Positions 43,203-53,069 of a DNA stretch of 56,733 bases are shown in pieces (positions within the stretch are counted from its first letter, which is position 1; every line of letters begins with the position of its first letter). This stretch comes from Coprococcus sp. (GTDB lineage: Bacteria > Bacillota > Clostridia > Lachnospirales > Lachnospiraceae): NCBI GenBank assembly GCA_016297495.1, contig JAEDGN010000007.1, positions 1 to 56,733 on the forward strand, given 5' to 3'. Below the pieces are notes generated by a model. That model was given only the letters and a program-made list of their open reading frames with translations. It had not been told where the DNA came from and made no database searches. The translations under genes were made by a program, and so were the position numbers.

Positions 43203-44660
43203 ATGACAGTGAAGAACATTCGGAAAAAGATATGTGTTGTTTTGTTAATTGTCTGTCTGGCGGTTTTTGGCATTGTCTGGCATATGAATGAATTTACCAT
43301 AGAGTTTAATATATCGGATTCGGAGACACAGGAGATTGCTTTTGGTGAGAACTATGAACCGCCAACGGTGGAGGCATTGCTTAAAGGGACGATTCTGTTT
43401 TCAAATGGGATACCGGTGGAGGTGAGCAGGAGCGGTTCTGTGGATACCGGTAAGACCGGAACCTACACAGAATCTTACACGGCTTCCGTCCGGTGGATCT
43501 GTGAAGGTGAAGTAACCAGGGAGATTGATGTAGTGGATGTGGTGCCGCCGGTGATCACCCTGGCGGGCAGTGAACAGATGCATATTGATCAGAATACGGC
43601 TTTTGAGGATCCGGGATTTACAGCGTCAGATGATTATGACGGTGATTTGACGAATAATGTACATATTAGGGGCGAAGTGGATACGGATGTCTGTGGAACT
43701 TATATTGTTGAATATTCTGTGACAGATGCTGCAGGGCATGAGACGACAGCAGTCCGAACAGTTTATGTGGATGATAAGGAAGCACCAAAGATGACGATGT
43801 CCGGAGAAGCTGAGATGGTATTGACAGCCGGGAGCACCTTTGACGATCCGGGATGTACGGCCAGTGACAATGTGGATGGAGAGGTAGAAGTCAGCATAGA
43901 AGGTCAGCCGGATATGTCAACACCGGGAGAATACACGATTCATTATCGTGCAGTGGATGCAGCCGGGAATGCGGCAGAATGCGCAAGAACGGTTTATGTG
44001 AAAGCGGCGCCGTCTGCTGATGTAAAGGATCCCGGCAATAAAGTCGTCTATCTGACATTTGATGACGGACCGGGAAAATATACGGAGGATCTGCTTGAGA
44101 TTCTGGATAAATACAATGTCAAAGCAACCTTTTTTGTGACCAATCAGTTTCCTGATTATAAAAATATGATTGCGAGGGAGGCAGAAGCCGGGCATACTGT
44201 TGCCATTCATACCTATTCTCATGATTTCAGTGATGTCTATGCCAGCGAAGAGAACTATTTTGCTGATGTGAACAGGATTGCAGATGTCTGCGAGAGCCAG
44301 ACCGGTGTGCGGCCGACACTTTTGAGATTTCCGGGAGGAACATCCAATGAAGTCAGCAAAAGATATTGTCCGGGGATTATGACGGCCATTACGGCATCCT
44401 GTGATACTTTAGGCTACAGCTACTGCGACTGGAATGTGGACAGCAACGATGCCGGCGGTGCATCGACATCATCGGAGGTTGCCGGGAATGTCATCGAGGG
44501 AATTAAAAACCATAATGTCTCTTATGTACTGCAGCATGATATTAAAGACTTCAGCGTGGATGCAGTTGAAGAAATCATTCAGTGGGGGCTGGCCAATGGT
44601 TATACATTTCTGCCGCTGACTTCCTCATCGCCGATGTGTCATCATAGTGTCCATAATTAA
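43203..44660 (+). CDS. Polysaccharide deacetylase with Ig-like (DUF5011-type) domains
   Basis: A 485-residue surface enzyme. One N-terminal membrane anchor (VVLLIVCLAVFGIVW), then Ig-like modules, two of them clearly DUF5011-like (AFEDPGFTASDDYDGDLT and TFDDPGCTASDNVDGEV), then a NodB deacetylase domain from about residue 280: TFDDGPG, the zinc-binding HTYSHD, RFPGG and the C-terminal LQHD. It probably removes acetyl groups from peptidoglycan or another cell-wall glycan, giving lysozyme resistance; the substrate is inferred. GGAGGCGG precedes the ATG. Confidence 0.93.
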   Translation: MTVKNIRKKICVVLLIVCLAVFGIVWHMNEFTIEFNISDSETQEIAFGENYEPPTVEALLKGTILFSNGIPVEVSRSGSVDTGKTGTYTESYTASVRWICEGEVTREIDVVDVVPPVITLAGSEQMHIDQNTAFEDPGFTASDDYDGDLTNNVHIRGEVDTDVCGTYIVEYSVTDAAGHETTAVRTVYVDDKEAPKMTMSGEAEMVLTAGSTFDDPGCTASDNVDGEVEVSIEGQPDMSTPGEYTIHYRAVDAAGNAAECARTVYVKAAPSADVKDPGNKVVYLTFDDGPGKYTEDLLEILDKYNVKATFFVTNQFPDYKNMIAREAEAGHTVAIHTYSHDFSDVYASEENYFADVNRIADVCESQTGVRPTLLRFPGGTSNEVSKRYCPGIMTAITASCDTLGYSYCDWNVDSNDAGGASTSSEVAGNVIEGIKNHNVSYVLQHDIKDFSVDAVEEIIQWGLANGYTFLPLTSSSPMCHHSVHN

Positions 44661-44667
44661 GCGAGAG

Positions 44668-44744
44668 ACAGGGGTGGGACAGGGGGACGGTTCTGTGTCC
44701 CGTTTATTTCGGGACACAGAACCGTCCCCCTGTCCCACCCCTGT
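44668..44744. repeat. Hairpin repeat, copy B (longest, perfect arms)
   Basis: Perfect 34-bp arms (44668-44701 and 44711-44744) with a nine-base loop, between the ends of two convergent genes. Confidence 0.97.
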
Positions 44745-44755
44745 TCCAACAGAAG

Positions 44756-46861
44756 TCAATAGACCAGCGCCTCTTTCTGTAGTTTTTCTTTCAGATAGGC
44801 ATAATAGTCCGTTGTCAGTATTTTGCCGGAGGCAGTCCATCTGGTGTTGACGATCTCCTTCATGGTATCCAGATAACCCTCAGGCAGATCCGTATTGGAC
44901 AGCATTTTGGCAGACTCAGTAACAGAGTCATAGATGAGATAATCTGTGACAAAGCTTTTGTTGGAGAATATGACAAGCCCCGGGGAATCAGAAAGTATAT
45001 CCTGACCGATATAGAGTCTTGAATCATAATTCAGTCCAAGGAGGTTGCATAAAGTCGGAACGATATCAATGCTTGAGCAAACCTTGTCAATCTGTACGGA
45101 TTCGGTCATGGAAGCGCTCCAGAGAATCATATTGCTCTCGTATAATCCGTACCAGTTAACGCTTTCTTCACCAATCATTTCGCTCAGTAATTCTTCCATG
45201 GCATATGGATAGTGATCAGGTGCCAGTGCGATAACCGTTTTATCTGCCACACCGGCTTCTTCCAGACGGCTGATCATGTATTCCAGCGCTCGGTCCAGTT
45301 CAATCTGGCAGGCAATATAGGCCTTCATCTGATCATCCATCTCAAGATCTTTGACTTCATCATAATGCTTATAGGACATAGAGTTGCCGGTGAAATTATA
45401 TTCCATATGGCCACTGACTGTCATATAGTAGGCATGAAAATGTTCATTGTTAATATAGTCATCCATGGATTTCTCCATCATTTCCAGATCAGATTCCGGC
45501 CATACATAGGTCACATCAAGGCCATTTCCATAGCCTTTGTAAGTATAGCCCATATTGGGGTGAGTCTCGTCACGTTCATAAAAGGTGTATGTATGATTGT
45601 GATAGGCGTTGGTGGAATATCCCAGAGGCCCCAGGATATTGCCAAAACACAGAGCCATGTCGTTATCTGCGGAATTCTGGAAGGAATGGTTGCCCTGACC
45701 GTTTGGAATCAGGCCGGTGCATACCATATATTCACCGTCGCTGGTATTGTTAAAAGCAGGTATATAGAAATTGTTGATGACAAATCCTGTGTTGACCATT
45801 TTGTAGAGGGTTGGTGTCAGGTCTTTATCAATGGCCCATGGTGAAAAGGATTCAGCTGTCAGAAGGATCAGATTGTATCCCTCAAACATACCTGTATATG
45901 CATTTTGGGTGGTTGGCTCTGCAGAGGCCATATATTGGTTCAGCCATTTGTAATCCTCATCATCTTTACTTTCAGCCAGCTCTGCGAAATCATAGTCCAG
46001 TACATTGTCCCCATAGTAAAGAGAGACAACTTCGTCAGAGTCAAGATCAGGGTGAGAGGTGACAACTTCTACGATATCAACCATTTTATCTTCCGGTTCT
46101 TCAATGGTGGGAACAGTGTAAGCTGTAAAATCCTCCTGTGGAACCAGAGATGGAAACAGTGTATATTTGAAATCGGACAGAACTGTCAGATCCAACCCCA
46201 GTTTCCGAAGCGAAAGATCCTTGACCCACTGACTGCTGTACAGGCTCTGAGGTGAATAGGTATCTGTTGTATCAGCTTTGATCGTCAGGGTAAAAAATGC
46301 CATCAATATCATGACTGCCGTCAGCCATTTCATTGTCACACCGGGACGAAGGTAGTGGAATTTCGGATTACAAATTGTAAATATAAGAAAGATAATCAGC
46401 GGCAACGCGAACAAAATGATCCATAATAAATTGGAAATAATCGCATTGACAACCAGATCCGTGAATTGAGTCAGAGCATTGATGCCTTCTGTACCTCCAA
46501 TGACCAGGGAAAAGGAGAAAGCCGTCCTGAAAACTTTCCAGAAAATCAGATAGACCATGATCAGCAAAAAGCGGAAAATTAAGATCAGCCATGTCAGGAT
46601 AAGATTCATTCCCGGACGGCAGCTGGTAGTAATCAGGCCGGCGGCTATGCCCATGAAGGCTGAAATAATTAAAGGATAGAGCAGACCATGGAAATCATTG
46701 AAGAGAATCATGTGCATCAAAAATTCCCAGTAAATAAAAGTGCATAAAAATAAAATCACTCTTAAAAGTGCTTTTTGATGAAATAGATGCTCCATAGATT
46801 TTTGAATTTCAGATGACTTAATAGATATATTTATTTCGGGTTTTTTAATTTTAAATTGCAT
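44756..46861 (-). CDS. LTA synthase family protein (membrane sulfatase-like phosphotransferase)
   Basis: A 701-residue protein with about five N-terminal transmembrane helices and an extracellular sulfatase-fold domain. Motifs: LILLTAESFSPWAID, the nucleophile Thr373 in NTSDGEY, YERDETHP-type region, VSGHMEYNF with the metal His, and ALAPDHYPYAM near the C-terminus. LtaS transfers glycerol phosphate from phosphatidylglycerol to a growing teichoic acid or to a glycolipid. Whether it makes lipoteichoic acid or decorates another glycan is open. AAGGAT lies about eleven bases before the ATG. Confidence 0.9.
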   Translation of the reverse strand: MQFKIKKPEINISIKSSEIQKSMEHLFHQKALLRVILFLCTFIYWEFLMHMILFNDFHGLLYPLIISAFMGIAAGLITTSCRPGMNLILTWLILIFRFLLIMVYLIFWKVFRTAFSFSLVIGGTEGINALTQFTDLVVNAIISNLLWIILFALPLIIFLIFTICNPKFHYLRPGVTMKWLTAVMILMAFFTLTIKADTTDTYSPQSLYSSQWVKDLSLRKLGLDLTVLSDFKYTLFPSLVPQEDFTAYTVPTIEEPEDKMVDIVEVVTSHPDLDSDEVVSLYYGDNVLDYDFAELAESKDDEDYKWLNQYMASAEPTTQNAYTGMFEGYNLILLTAESFSPWAIDKDLTPTLYKMVNTGFVINNFYIPAFNNTSDGEYMVCTGLIPNGQGNHSFQNSADNDMALCFGNILGPLGYSTNAYHNHTYTFYERDETHPNMGYTYKGYGNGLDVTYVWPESDLEMMEKSMDDYINNEHFHAYYMTVSGHMEYNFTGNSMSYKHYDEVKDLEMDDQMKAYIACQIELDRALEYMISRLEEAGVADKTVIALAPDHYPYAMEELLSEMIGEESVNWYGLYESNMILWSASMTESVQIDKVCSSIDIVPTLCNLLGLNYDSRLYIGQDILSDSPGLVIFSNKSFVTDYLIYDSVTESAKMLSNTDLPEGYLDTMKEIVNTRWTASGKILTTDYYAYLKEKLQKEALVY

Positions 46862-46902
46862 TTCAGAATTTCATCCTTATATTTATTTTGGAAACAGGGG
46901 AC

Positions 46903-46959
46903 GGGACAGGGGACGGTTCTGTGTCCCTGTCAATGGGACGCAGAACCGTCCCCTGTCCC
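46903..46959. repeat. Hairpin repeat, copy C
   Basis: 25-bp arms (46903-46927 and 46935-46959) with a seven-base loop; one A-to-G change in the right arm leaves a U-G pair if read as plus-strand RNA. It lies between two divergent genes. Confidence 0.95.
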
Positions 46960-47025
46960 TGTCATCTTCGCTGTCTTTTAATTGTATCGCAAAAAAAGGA
47001 GATTGAAAAGAAATAATTTAAATTA

Positions 47026-47054
47026 TTGTCGATATTTCATAAAATTTGTATTAT
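47026..47054 (+). promoter_or_regulatory. Promoter of the patatin-TauE genes
   Basis: TTGTCG (47026-47031), 17-base spacer, TATTAT (47049-47054). Confidence 0.65.
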
Positions 47055-47128
47055 ACTGGGTAAAGGTGCAACATTTTCAGGTGTTTTGAATTCAATGTGC
47101 CTGCAATAAAAATGAAAAGAGTGATCAG

Positions 47129-48007
47129 ATGCTTGATATTAATGTGAAGGATGTCAGTCTTGTTCTGGAAGGCGGTACATTCCGGACAGTATTTACCATG
47201 GGAATTCTTGATGCATTTCTGGATGTGGGCATTATTCTGCCCCATATCAGTGGTGTGTCTGCGGGAATCACATATGCCGGATCTTATATTGCACAGCAGA
47301 AGGGAAGGAATATTCATATTATTAAAACCTATCGCCGGGATAAACGGTATGTGGGTGTACGTAATTTTGTTACGGATAGAAGTTTGTTTGGTCTTAAATT
47401 TGCCTATGATAAAGTAACCAATGAGCTGGTGCCCTTTGAATGGGAGAATTTTCGCTCTTTTAAAGGAACGATGGCTGTGGGGGTGACCAATGCCCGTACA
47501 GGCGAGATTGAATATATGGATGGTCTGACAATGGATAAAAGCTGCCGGATGCTGCAGGCGACCTGTGCCATTCCCATGCTGTTCCCGGCCATAGAGATCG
47601 ACGGACAGTATTATTATGACGGCGGTGTCTGCGAACCTATCACAATTCGCAAGGCGGAGCAGGATGGCTATCGGAAGCATATCATTATTATGACGAGAGA
47701 AAAGGGATATGTGAAGGTGCAGGATCGTTCCAATGTGATGGCGGCCCGCTGGATGAAGAAGAGATATCCCAACATGATGCAGCCCCTGCTTACGCGGCAT
47801 GATCATTATAACGCTCAGGTGGCTTACTGCGAGAAACTGGAAGCAGAAGGGAAGGCACTTTTGTTCAGACCGGATCATGCTCTGGTCAGTATGGAAAGGG
47901 ATCTGGAGAAGATTCAGGAAGGTTATGATATGGGGTATCGTCAGGCAATGGAACGTATGGAAGAGATAAGGGCTTTCTGTGGACTGACAGAAGCAGCGCA
48001 GGAGTAG
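47129..48007 (+). CDS. Patatin-like phospholipase family protein
   Basis: A 292-residue lipid acyl hydrolase with a Ser-Asp dyad. Oxyanion loop LVLEGGTFRTVF, nucleophile elbow GVSAG (usual GxSxG) and the catalytic Asp in DGGVCEP are intact. No signal peptide, so it acts in the cytoplasm, probably on membrane lipids; the substrate is unknown. The ribosome site is weak (AAGAG). It is followed after four bases by the TauE/SafE gene. Confidence 0.93.
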   Translation: MLDINVKDVSLVLEGGTFRTVFTMGILDAFLDVGIILPHISGVSAGITYAGSYIAQQKGRNIHIIKTYRRDKRYVGVRNFVTDRSLFGLKFAYDKVTNELVPFEWENFRSFKGTMAVGVTNARTGEIEYMDGLTMDKSCRMLQATCAIPMLFPAIEIDGQYYYDGGVCEPITIRKAEQDGYRKHIIIMTREKGYVKVQDRSNVMAARWMKKRYPNMMQPLLTRHDHYNAQVAYCEKLEAEGKALLFRPDHALVSMERDLEKIQEGYDMGYRQAMERMEEIRAFCGLTEAAQE

Positions 48008-48011
48008 AAGT

Positions 48012-48770
48012 ATGGAACTGAATCTGATGTCTTTTTTAATCGTATGCCCCCTTGTTTTTTTATCAGGATTTGTGGATGCCATCGGCGGCGGGGGTGGTTT
48101 GATTGCTCTGCCGGCCTATGTATTTGCCGGATTACCAATGTATATGGCTCTTGGTACGAATAAATTATCTTCATCCATAGGAACTCTGGTATCTACGGTC
48201 AGATACTGCCGGCATACGAAGATTGACTGGAAACTGCTACTTCCGGCTATTCTTCTGTCCCTGGTCGGTTCAACCTGTGGTTCCAATTTGACACTGATTG
48301 TGGATGAGAATATCCTTAAAAATCTGCTCATTATTATTCTTCCTGTGGCGGCCTTTTTTGTGTTCAGAAAAAATGTTTTTATTGCTGATGATGCCCATCC
48401 TGTATCCTGTCACAGAAAACGGATCATCTCATGGATCGGGGCATTTATTGTGGGAACCTATGACGGATTTTACGGACCCGGAACAGGGACCTTTATGTTG
48501 ATCATACTCATCGGCTTTGCCAGGATGTGTACTATGGAGGCGGCAACAGCTACAAAGCTGATCAATCTTACCTCTAATGTGGGTGCTCTTATGACATTTC
48601 TGCTGAACGGCAAGATTGTCTGGGGGCTGGGGCTGGCTGCGGCTCTTTTCAGTATGGCCGGTCATTATGCCGGTTCCAGTCTGGTACTGAAAAACGGGGA
48701 AAAAATAGTCAGGCCTATTATTTTATTTGTGCTTGTATTACTGTTTATCAAGATCCTTTTTGGACAATAA
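48012..48770 (+). CDS. TauE/SafE family membrane transporter
   Basis: A 252-residue protein with about eight hydrophobic segments. The family pattern is clear: GFVDAIGGGGGLIALP in the first half and GTYDGFYGPGTGTF in the second, an internal duplication. Members export sulfite, sulfoacetate or related anions; the substrate here is unknown. GGAG lies in the end of the patatin gene, ten bases before the ATG. Confidence 0.92.
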   Translation: MELNLMSFLIVCPLVFLSGFVDAIGGGGGLIALPAYVFAGLPMYMALGTNKLSSSIGTLVSTVRYCRHTKIDWKLLLPAILLSLVGSTCGSNLTLIVDENILKNLLIIILPVAAFFVFRKNVFIADDAHPVSCHRKRIISWIGAFIVGTYDGFYGPGTGTFMLIILIGFARMCTMEAATATKLINLTSNVGALMTFLLNGKIVWGLGLAAALFSMAGHYAGSSLVLKNGEKIVRPIILFVLVLLFIKILFGQ

Positions 48771-48799
48771 TAAGAGAATCAATGATATGGAGAGAAAAG

Positions 48800-49633
48800 A
48801 TGAGGATAGCTTTAATTTCTGATTTACATATAGATATTAACAGGGAATATCCTATATTGAAAATAACGGCAGAAGCGGCAGAAAATCAGAAAGCGGATGT
48901 GCTGGTTGTTGCCGGTGATATCAGTGAGAATCCGGAGATGACACGGTCAGCCATGGCACAGCTCCAGGCGCTCTGCAGTTTTCCTGTATATTATGTACCG
49001 GGTAATCATGATATGTGGAACAAAAACTGTCCGGGAATGGGGACAGAGGCTATTTATCAGACTTACAGGGAAGATGTGCGCTGTCTTTCGGGAAAGCACG
49101 TGATTCTGGAGAAAGACGGCGTAAGTCTTGCACTGACCGGAGATATCGGCTGGTATGATTATTCAATGGCATCTTCGTCCTATACGAAAGAGCAGCTTGA
49201 AGGTATGTCCGTCAGCGGGCGGACATGGCAGGATAAACTGTTCAATCAGTGGACAAGAGATAATATACAGCAAATGAGGATCAGCCTTGAAGGTCTGAGA
49301 CAGCAGCTGGAAGCCTGTGGGGATCTGCCTGTACTCATGGTGACCCATATGCTGCCGGTGCGGGATTTCTGCGTGCCGGAAGAAAAGAAGGACTGGGGAT
49401 TTTTCAATGCATTTCTTGGAAGCACAGCTCTTGAAGAACTGTATAAACAGTATCCTGTGCACTATGCAGTCTGTGGTCATGTGCATTACCGCAGCCAGGT
49501 GGAGAGGGATGGTATCAGGCATATCTGTCCATGTCTTGGCTATCACAGTGAGTGGCCTCTTTATGAACTGAAGGATAACAGTGCAGAGACCCATGTAAGA
49601 GATGCTTTGTATATACTGGAGGTAATCAAATGA
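48800..49633 (+). CDS. Metallophosphoesterase
   Basis: A 277-residue calcineurin-like phosphoesterase with the full metal-binding set: SDLHID, AGDISE, PGNHD, THMLP and CGHVHYRS. The substrate, a phosphodiester or phosphomonoester, cannot be told. The ATG at 48800 is chosen because GGAGAG lies five bases before it; an in-frame ATG six codons upstream has no site. It overlaps the DUF554 gene by four bases. Confidence 0.93.
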   Translation: MRIALISDLHIDINREYPILKITAEAAENQKADVLVVAGDISENPEMTRSAMAQLQALCSFPVYYVPGNHDMWNKNCPGMGTEAIYQTYREDVRCLSGKHVILEKDGVSLALTGDIGWYDYSMASSSYTKEQLEGMSVSGRTWQDKLFNQWTRDNIQQMRISLEGLRQQLEACGDLPVLMVTHMLPVRDFCVPEEKKDWGFFNAFLGSTALEELYKQYPVHYAVCGHVHYRSQVERDGIRHICPCLGYHSEWPLYELKDNSAETHVRDALYILEVIK

Positions 49634-50313
49634 TAGGGACAATTGTGAATGTTACAACGATAACCTGTGGCAGTATTATTGGAAGTGTGGTAAAAAAGGG
49701 GATCAAACCTCAGTATCAGCAGGCCCTTTACAATGCCATGGGGCTGGCGGCCACTATGCTGGGCATCAATGCGGTGGTGAGTCATATGCCGGATAGTCAA
49801 TATCCGGTGCTTTTTATCGTAAGTCTTGCAGTGGGGAGCCTTTTTGGGACGATTCTTGATATTGACGGAAAATTCCAGAAACTAACAGGCAGATTTTCAA
49901 AATCCAATCTTGGGCAGGGACTTTCAACGGCTATTCTGCTGTTTTGTATAGGCACACTTTCCATTCTTGGCCCTATCGAGAGTGCACTTCAAGGTGATCA
50001 TACTTATCTTTTTACCAATGCGACGCTGGATTTTGTAACTTCCATGGTACTGGCGTCTACCTATGGCATCGGTATTGCACTGGCGGCAGTGGTATTGTTT
50101 ATCTGGCAGGGCAGCATTTATCTTGGGGCCGGTCTTTTGTCAGGATTTCTGACCACAGAGCTTCTGGCAGAAATATCTATTGTAGGTGGTATACTGATTG
50201 CCAGTTCCGGCTTGTCCATTCTTGGCATCAAAGATTGCAAATCTCTGAATATGCTGCCGTCACTGCTGGTGCCGGTGATCTGGTTTCTGGTCAAAGGCTT
50301 TTTTGGACTGTAA
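49630..50313 (+). CDS. DUF554 family membrane protein (copy 2)
   Basis: A 227-residue hydrophobic protein of the DUF554 family, starting MIGTIVNVTTITCGSIIG. It shares the central FCIGTLSILGPIESAL and the closing LPSLLVPVIWFLVKG patterns with the copy at 4259-4987 but is clearly diverged. Function unknown. The ATGA overlap couples it to the metallophosphoesterase. Confidence 0.85.
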   Translation: MIGTIVNVTTITCGSIIGSVVKKGIKPQYQQALYNAMGLAATMLGINAVVSHMPDSQYPVLFIVSLAVGSLFGTILDIDGKFQKLTGRFSKSNLGQGLSTAILLFCIGTLSILGPIESALQGDHTYLFTNATLDFVTSMVLASTYGIGIALAAVVLFIWQGSIYLGAGLLSGFLTTELLAEISIVGGILIASSGLSILGIKDCKSLNMLPSLLVPVIWFLVKGFFGL

Positions 50314-50344
50314 TTGGATGTTTATTAAAAAAGGGGTGTTTTTT

Positions 50345-50998
50345 ATGGAAAAAAAAGAAATATTACATTATGTGGATCACACACTGCTGACTCAGACAGC
50401 CACCTGGGAGGAACTTCAGGTTCTATGTGATGATGCCATCCGTTATGAGACAGCGTCTGTCTGTATTCCGCCTGACAGAGTGAAGCAGGTGAAAGCATAT
50501 GTCTGTGGACGTATGGCAGTCTGCACGGTTATCGGTTTTCCGAACGGTTATCATACGACGGCAGTTAAGGCGCTTGAGACAGAAGAAGCGCTGGATAACG
50601 GCGCCGATGAGATTGATATGGTCATCAATCTGGGAATGGTGAAGGAAAAACGTTTTCATGACTTGAGAACAGAGATACGAACGCTGAAAGATATTTGTGA
50701 TAATAAGATCCTCAAAGTAATTGTGGAGACCTGTTTACTGACGGAAGAGGAAAAGATACGGATGTGTGATATTGTCACCAGCGCCGGTGCGGATTATATT
50801 AAAACATCTACCGGATTCGGCGGAGGCGGTGCCACCTTTGAAGATGTGGCACTTTTTGCGAAATATATCGGTCCGGATGTGAAGATCAAAGCAGCAGGCG
50901 GCATTACTTCCTTCGAGGATGCTGAGAAGTTTATTGAACTGGGAGCTTCCCGTCTGGGAACAAGCCGCCTCATAAAACTAGCCAAGGTAGGCTTTTAA
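50345..50998 (+). CDS. deoC: Deoxyribose-phosphate aldolase
   Basis: A 217-residue class I aldolase that splits 2-deoxyribose 5-phosphate into glyceraldehyde 3-phosphate and acetaldehyde. The Schiff-base Lys lies in ADYIKTSTGFG, the proton-relay Lys in VKIKAAGGI, and the substrate-binding DHTLL and IGFPNG are visible. The ATG at 50345 follows AGGGGTG. No nucleoside phosphorylase genes are adjacent. The last 21 bases overlap the end of the convergent M42 peptidase gene. Confidence 0.96.
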   Translation: MEKKEILHYVDHTLLTQTATWEELQVLCDDAIRYETASVCIPPDRVKQVKAYVCGRMAVCTVIGFPNGYHTTAVKALETEEALDNGADEIDMVINLGMVKEKRFHDLRTEIRTLKDICDNKILKVIVETCLLTEEEKIRMCDIVTSAGADYIKTSTGFGGGGATFEDVALFAKYIGPDVKIKAAGGITSFEDAEKFIELGASRLGTSRLIKLAKVGF

Positions 50999-52003
50999 AA
51001 GCTCAAAGGTATTGCGGATACCCTCTATGTGAGAACGTTCATATCCGTGGGAGGCATAGACGCCGGCACCTATCAGTCCGTGACGGATGTCATAACCGGC
51101 ATCCAGGGCTGCATCGGCATCGGATCCGTAGTGGGGATAGACATCAACAGCAAAATCAAGGGACCGGCTTCTTGCTGCTTCTATGAGGGCAGTAACCGTA
51201 TCGTAATGGTAAGGACCGTGACTGTCTTTTGCGCAGATGGATACCTGGCGTTCTGTACAGTTTAAGCCTTCTCCGACACATCCCATATCGACGGACAATA
51301 CTTCGCTGACACTGGCCGGAAGATGAGAGTTGCCATGTCCTACTTCTTCGAAAACAGAGATGTGCTGATAGATCCTTCTGTCAGGGATGATGTCTTCTTC
51401 CTGCAGATGACGGGCATAGCCCATCAAAATACCTACGCTTAATTTGTCATCCAGAAAACGGCTTTTGATATAGCCGGATTCAGTGATGCGGGTACGGGGA
51501 TCAAAACAGACAATATCGCCGGTCATGATGCCAAGGGCTTCCAGACCGGCTTTGTCATGTACATCTTCGTCAATTACGACTTCCATTGTATCAAAGGTAC
51601 GGTTCTTGCCATTGTAATCATCATTCACATGGATGGATGCATTGATAAGCTGAAAGGTTCCGTCATATACCTTTCCCGTGCGGGTATAGATCCGGCAGTT
51701 TTCGCCTTCAATATTATTTGGCGTGAGACCGCCAAGGGGTGTCAGCTTCAGACGGCCATCGGATTTCAGAGTATGGACCATGGCACCAAGGGTGTCCAGA
51801 TGTCCGGTCAGAAGGATGGCATTGTCTTCATCTCTGCCGCCAAGGTCAATGAAAATTCCACCCTTTTCTGTAAGAACGGGTGAATATCCCATCTGCCGGT
51901 AAACATCAATAACGTATTCGGCGGCTTTTTTCGTAAAACCTGTCGGACTGTCAATGGCCAGCAGTGAACGGGTATACTGCAAAATAAAATCTATGTCATT
52001 CAT
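50978..52003 (-). CDS. M42 family metallopeptidase
   Basis: A 341-residue dinuclear zinc/cobalt aminopeptidase of the glutamyl aminopeptidase/endoglucanase M family. Motifs: LLTGHLDTLGAMV (first metal His and Asp), SRFLDDKLSVG, the catalytic Glu pair in VFEEVGHGNS, and YPHYGSDADAA near the end. It trims small peptides in the cytoplasm. AAGGAGG lies before the ATG at 52003; the frame is open eight codons further without a better site. Confidence 0.94.
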   Translation of the reverse strand: MNDIDFILQYTRSLLAIDSPTGFTKKAAEYVIDVYRQMGYSPVLTEKGGIFIDLGGRDEDNAILLTGHLDTLGAMVHTLKSDGRLKLTPLGGLTPNNIEGENCRIYTRTGKVYDGTFQLINASIHVNDDYNGKNRTFDTMEVVIDEDVHDKAGLEALGIMTGDIVCFDPRTRITESGYIKSRFLDDKLSVGILMGYARHLQEEDIIPDRRIYQHISVFEEVGHGNSHLPASVSEVLSVDMGCVGEGLNCTERQVSICAKDSHGPYHYDTVTALIEAARSRSLDFAVDVYPHYGSDADAALDAGYDIRHGLIGAGVYASHGYERSHIEGIRNTFELLKAYLG

Positions 52004-52163
52004 AACTATCCTCCTTAGTATCAACATATTTCAGATTATATTATAACTAATTTTTTAAGAAAAGAAAAGATATATGCGTTTTTTCTGAAAACATGCTATA
52101 CTATAAGAGCGGCAGCAGCTGTAGAAATAATGATATGAATGAGAAGAAAGAAGAAGTAATAAA

Positions 52164-53039
52164 ATGTATACTAAAATTGGAAGAAATGATCCTTGTTGGT
52201 GTGGCAGCATGAAGAAGTATAAAAACTGTCATCAGAATTTTGATGAGAAGATCGAAGCTTTGAGAGCCCAGGGACATACTGTGCCGGACAGGTCTCTGAT
52301 CAAAACACCTGCTCAGATTCAGGGGATTCGTGAGAGTGCGAAGATCAATATCGCTGTGCTTGATGAGGTGGCTGCAAGAATCAAAGTTGGCATGACGACT
52401 GAAGAAATTGACAGAATTGTCTATGATACAACAACGAAAATGGGTGGTATTCCCGCTCCGCTCAATTATGAGGGATTTCCAAAAAGTGTCTGTACGTCTG
52501 TCAATGACCAGGTGTGTCATGGAATTCCGTCACCGAATGTGGTGTTAAAAGATGGAGATATTATTAATGTGGATGTTTCTACTATTTATAAAGGGTTTTT
52601 CTCTGATTCATCCCGGATGTTCTGTATAGGCAATGTATCAGAAGAAAATCAGAAGCTGGTACGTGTTGTAAAGGAGTGTGTGGAACTGGGACTCGAGCAG
52701 GTAAAACCGTGGGGATTTTTGGGAGATATGAGTCAGGCTGTGTATGATCATGCGACACGGAATGGTTATCAGGTTGTCAGAAATATAGGCGGTCACGGAG
52801 TAGGACTTGAATTTCACGAGGATCCGTGGGTGGGCTATATTTATAAGCGAGGTACACAGATGGTCATGGCGCCGGGGATGATGTTTACGATCGAGCCGAT
52901 GGTCAACATGGGCACTCATAAAATTCACGTTGACGCGAAGAATGGATGGACAGTCTATACCAATGACAGGAAACCTTCGGCTCAGTGGGAGATTCAGGTA
53001 CTGGTGACGGAGGATGGTCATGAAGTGATTGCTTATTAG
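52164..53039 (+). CDS. map: Methionine aminopeptidase with N-terminal SEC-C zinc motif
   Basis: A 291-residue type I methionine aminopeptidase that removes the initiator Met. The N-terminal ~25 residues carry the SEC-C motif GRNDPCWCGSMKKYKNC, probably for ribosome or nucleic-acid contact, joined to the pita-bread catalytic domain with metal ligands in NVDVSTIYKGFFSD, GGHGVGLEFHE and TIEPMV. The ribosome site is purine-rich but weak. Being SEC-C tagged, it may be one of two MetAPs in the cell. Confidence 0.94.
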   Translation: MYTKIGRNDPCWCGSMKKYKNCHQNFDEKIEALRAQGHTVPDRSLIKTPAQIQGIRESAKINIAVLDEVAARIKVGMTTEEIDRIVYDTTTKMGGIPAPLNYEGFPKSVCTSVNDQVCHGIPSPNVVLKDGDIINVDVSTIYKGFFSDSSRMFCIGNVSEENQKLVRVVKECVELGLEQVKPWGFLGDMSQAVYDHATRNGYQVVRNIGGHGVGLEFHEDPWVGYIYKRGTQMVMAPGMMFTIEPMVNMGTHKIHVDAKNGWTVYTNDRKPSAQWEIQVLVTEDGHEVIAY

Positions 53040-53069
53040 TGACGGCAGCTGTCAGGGAGGAGGAATCAT

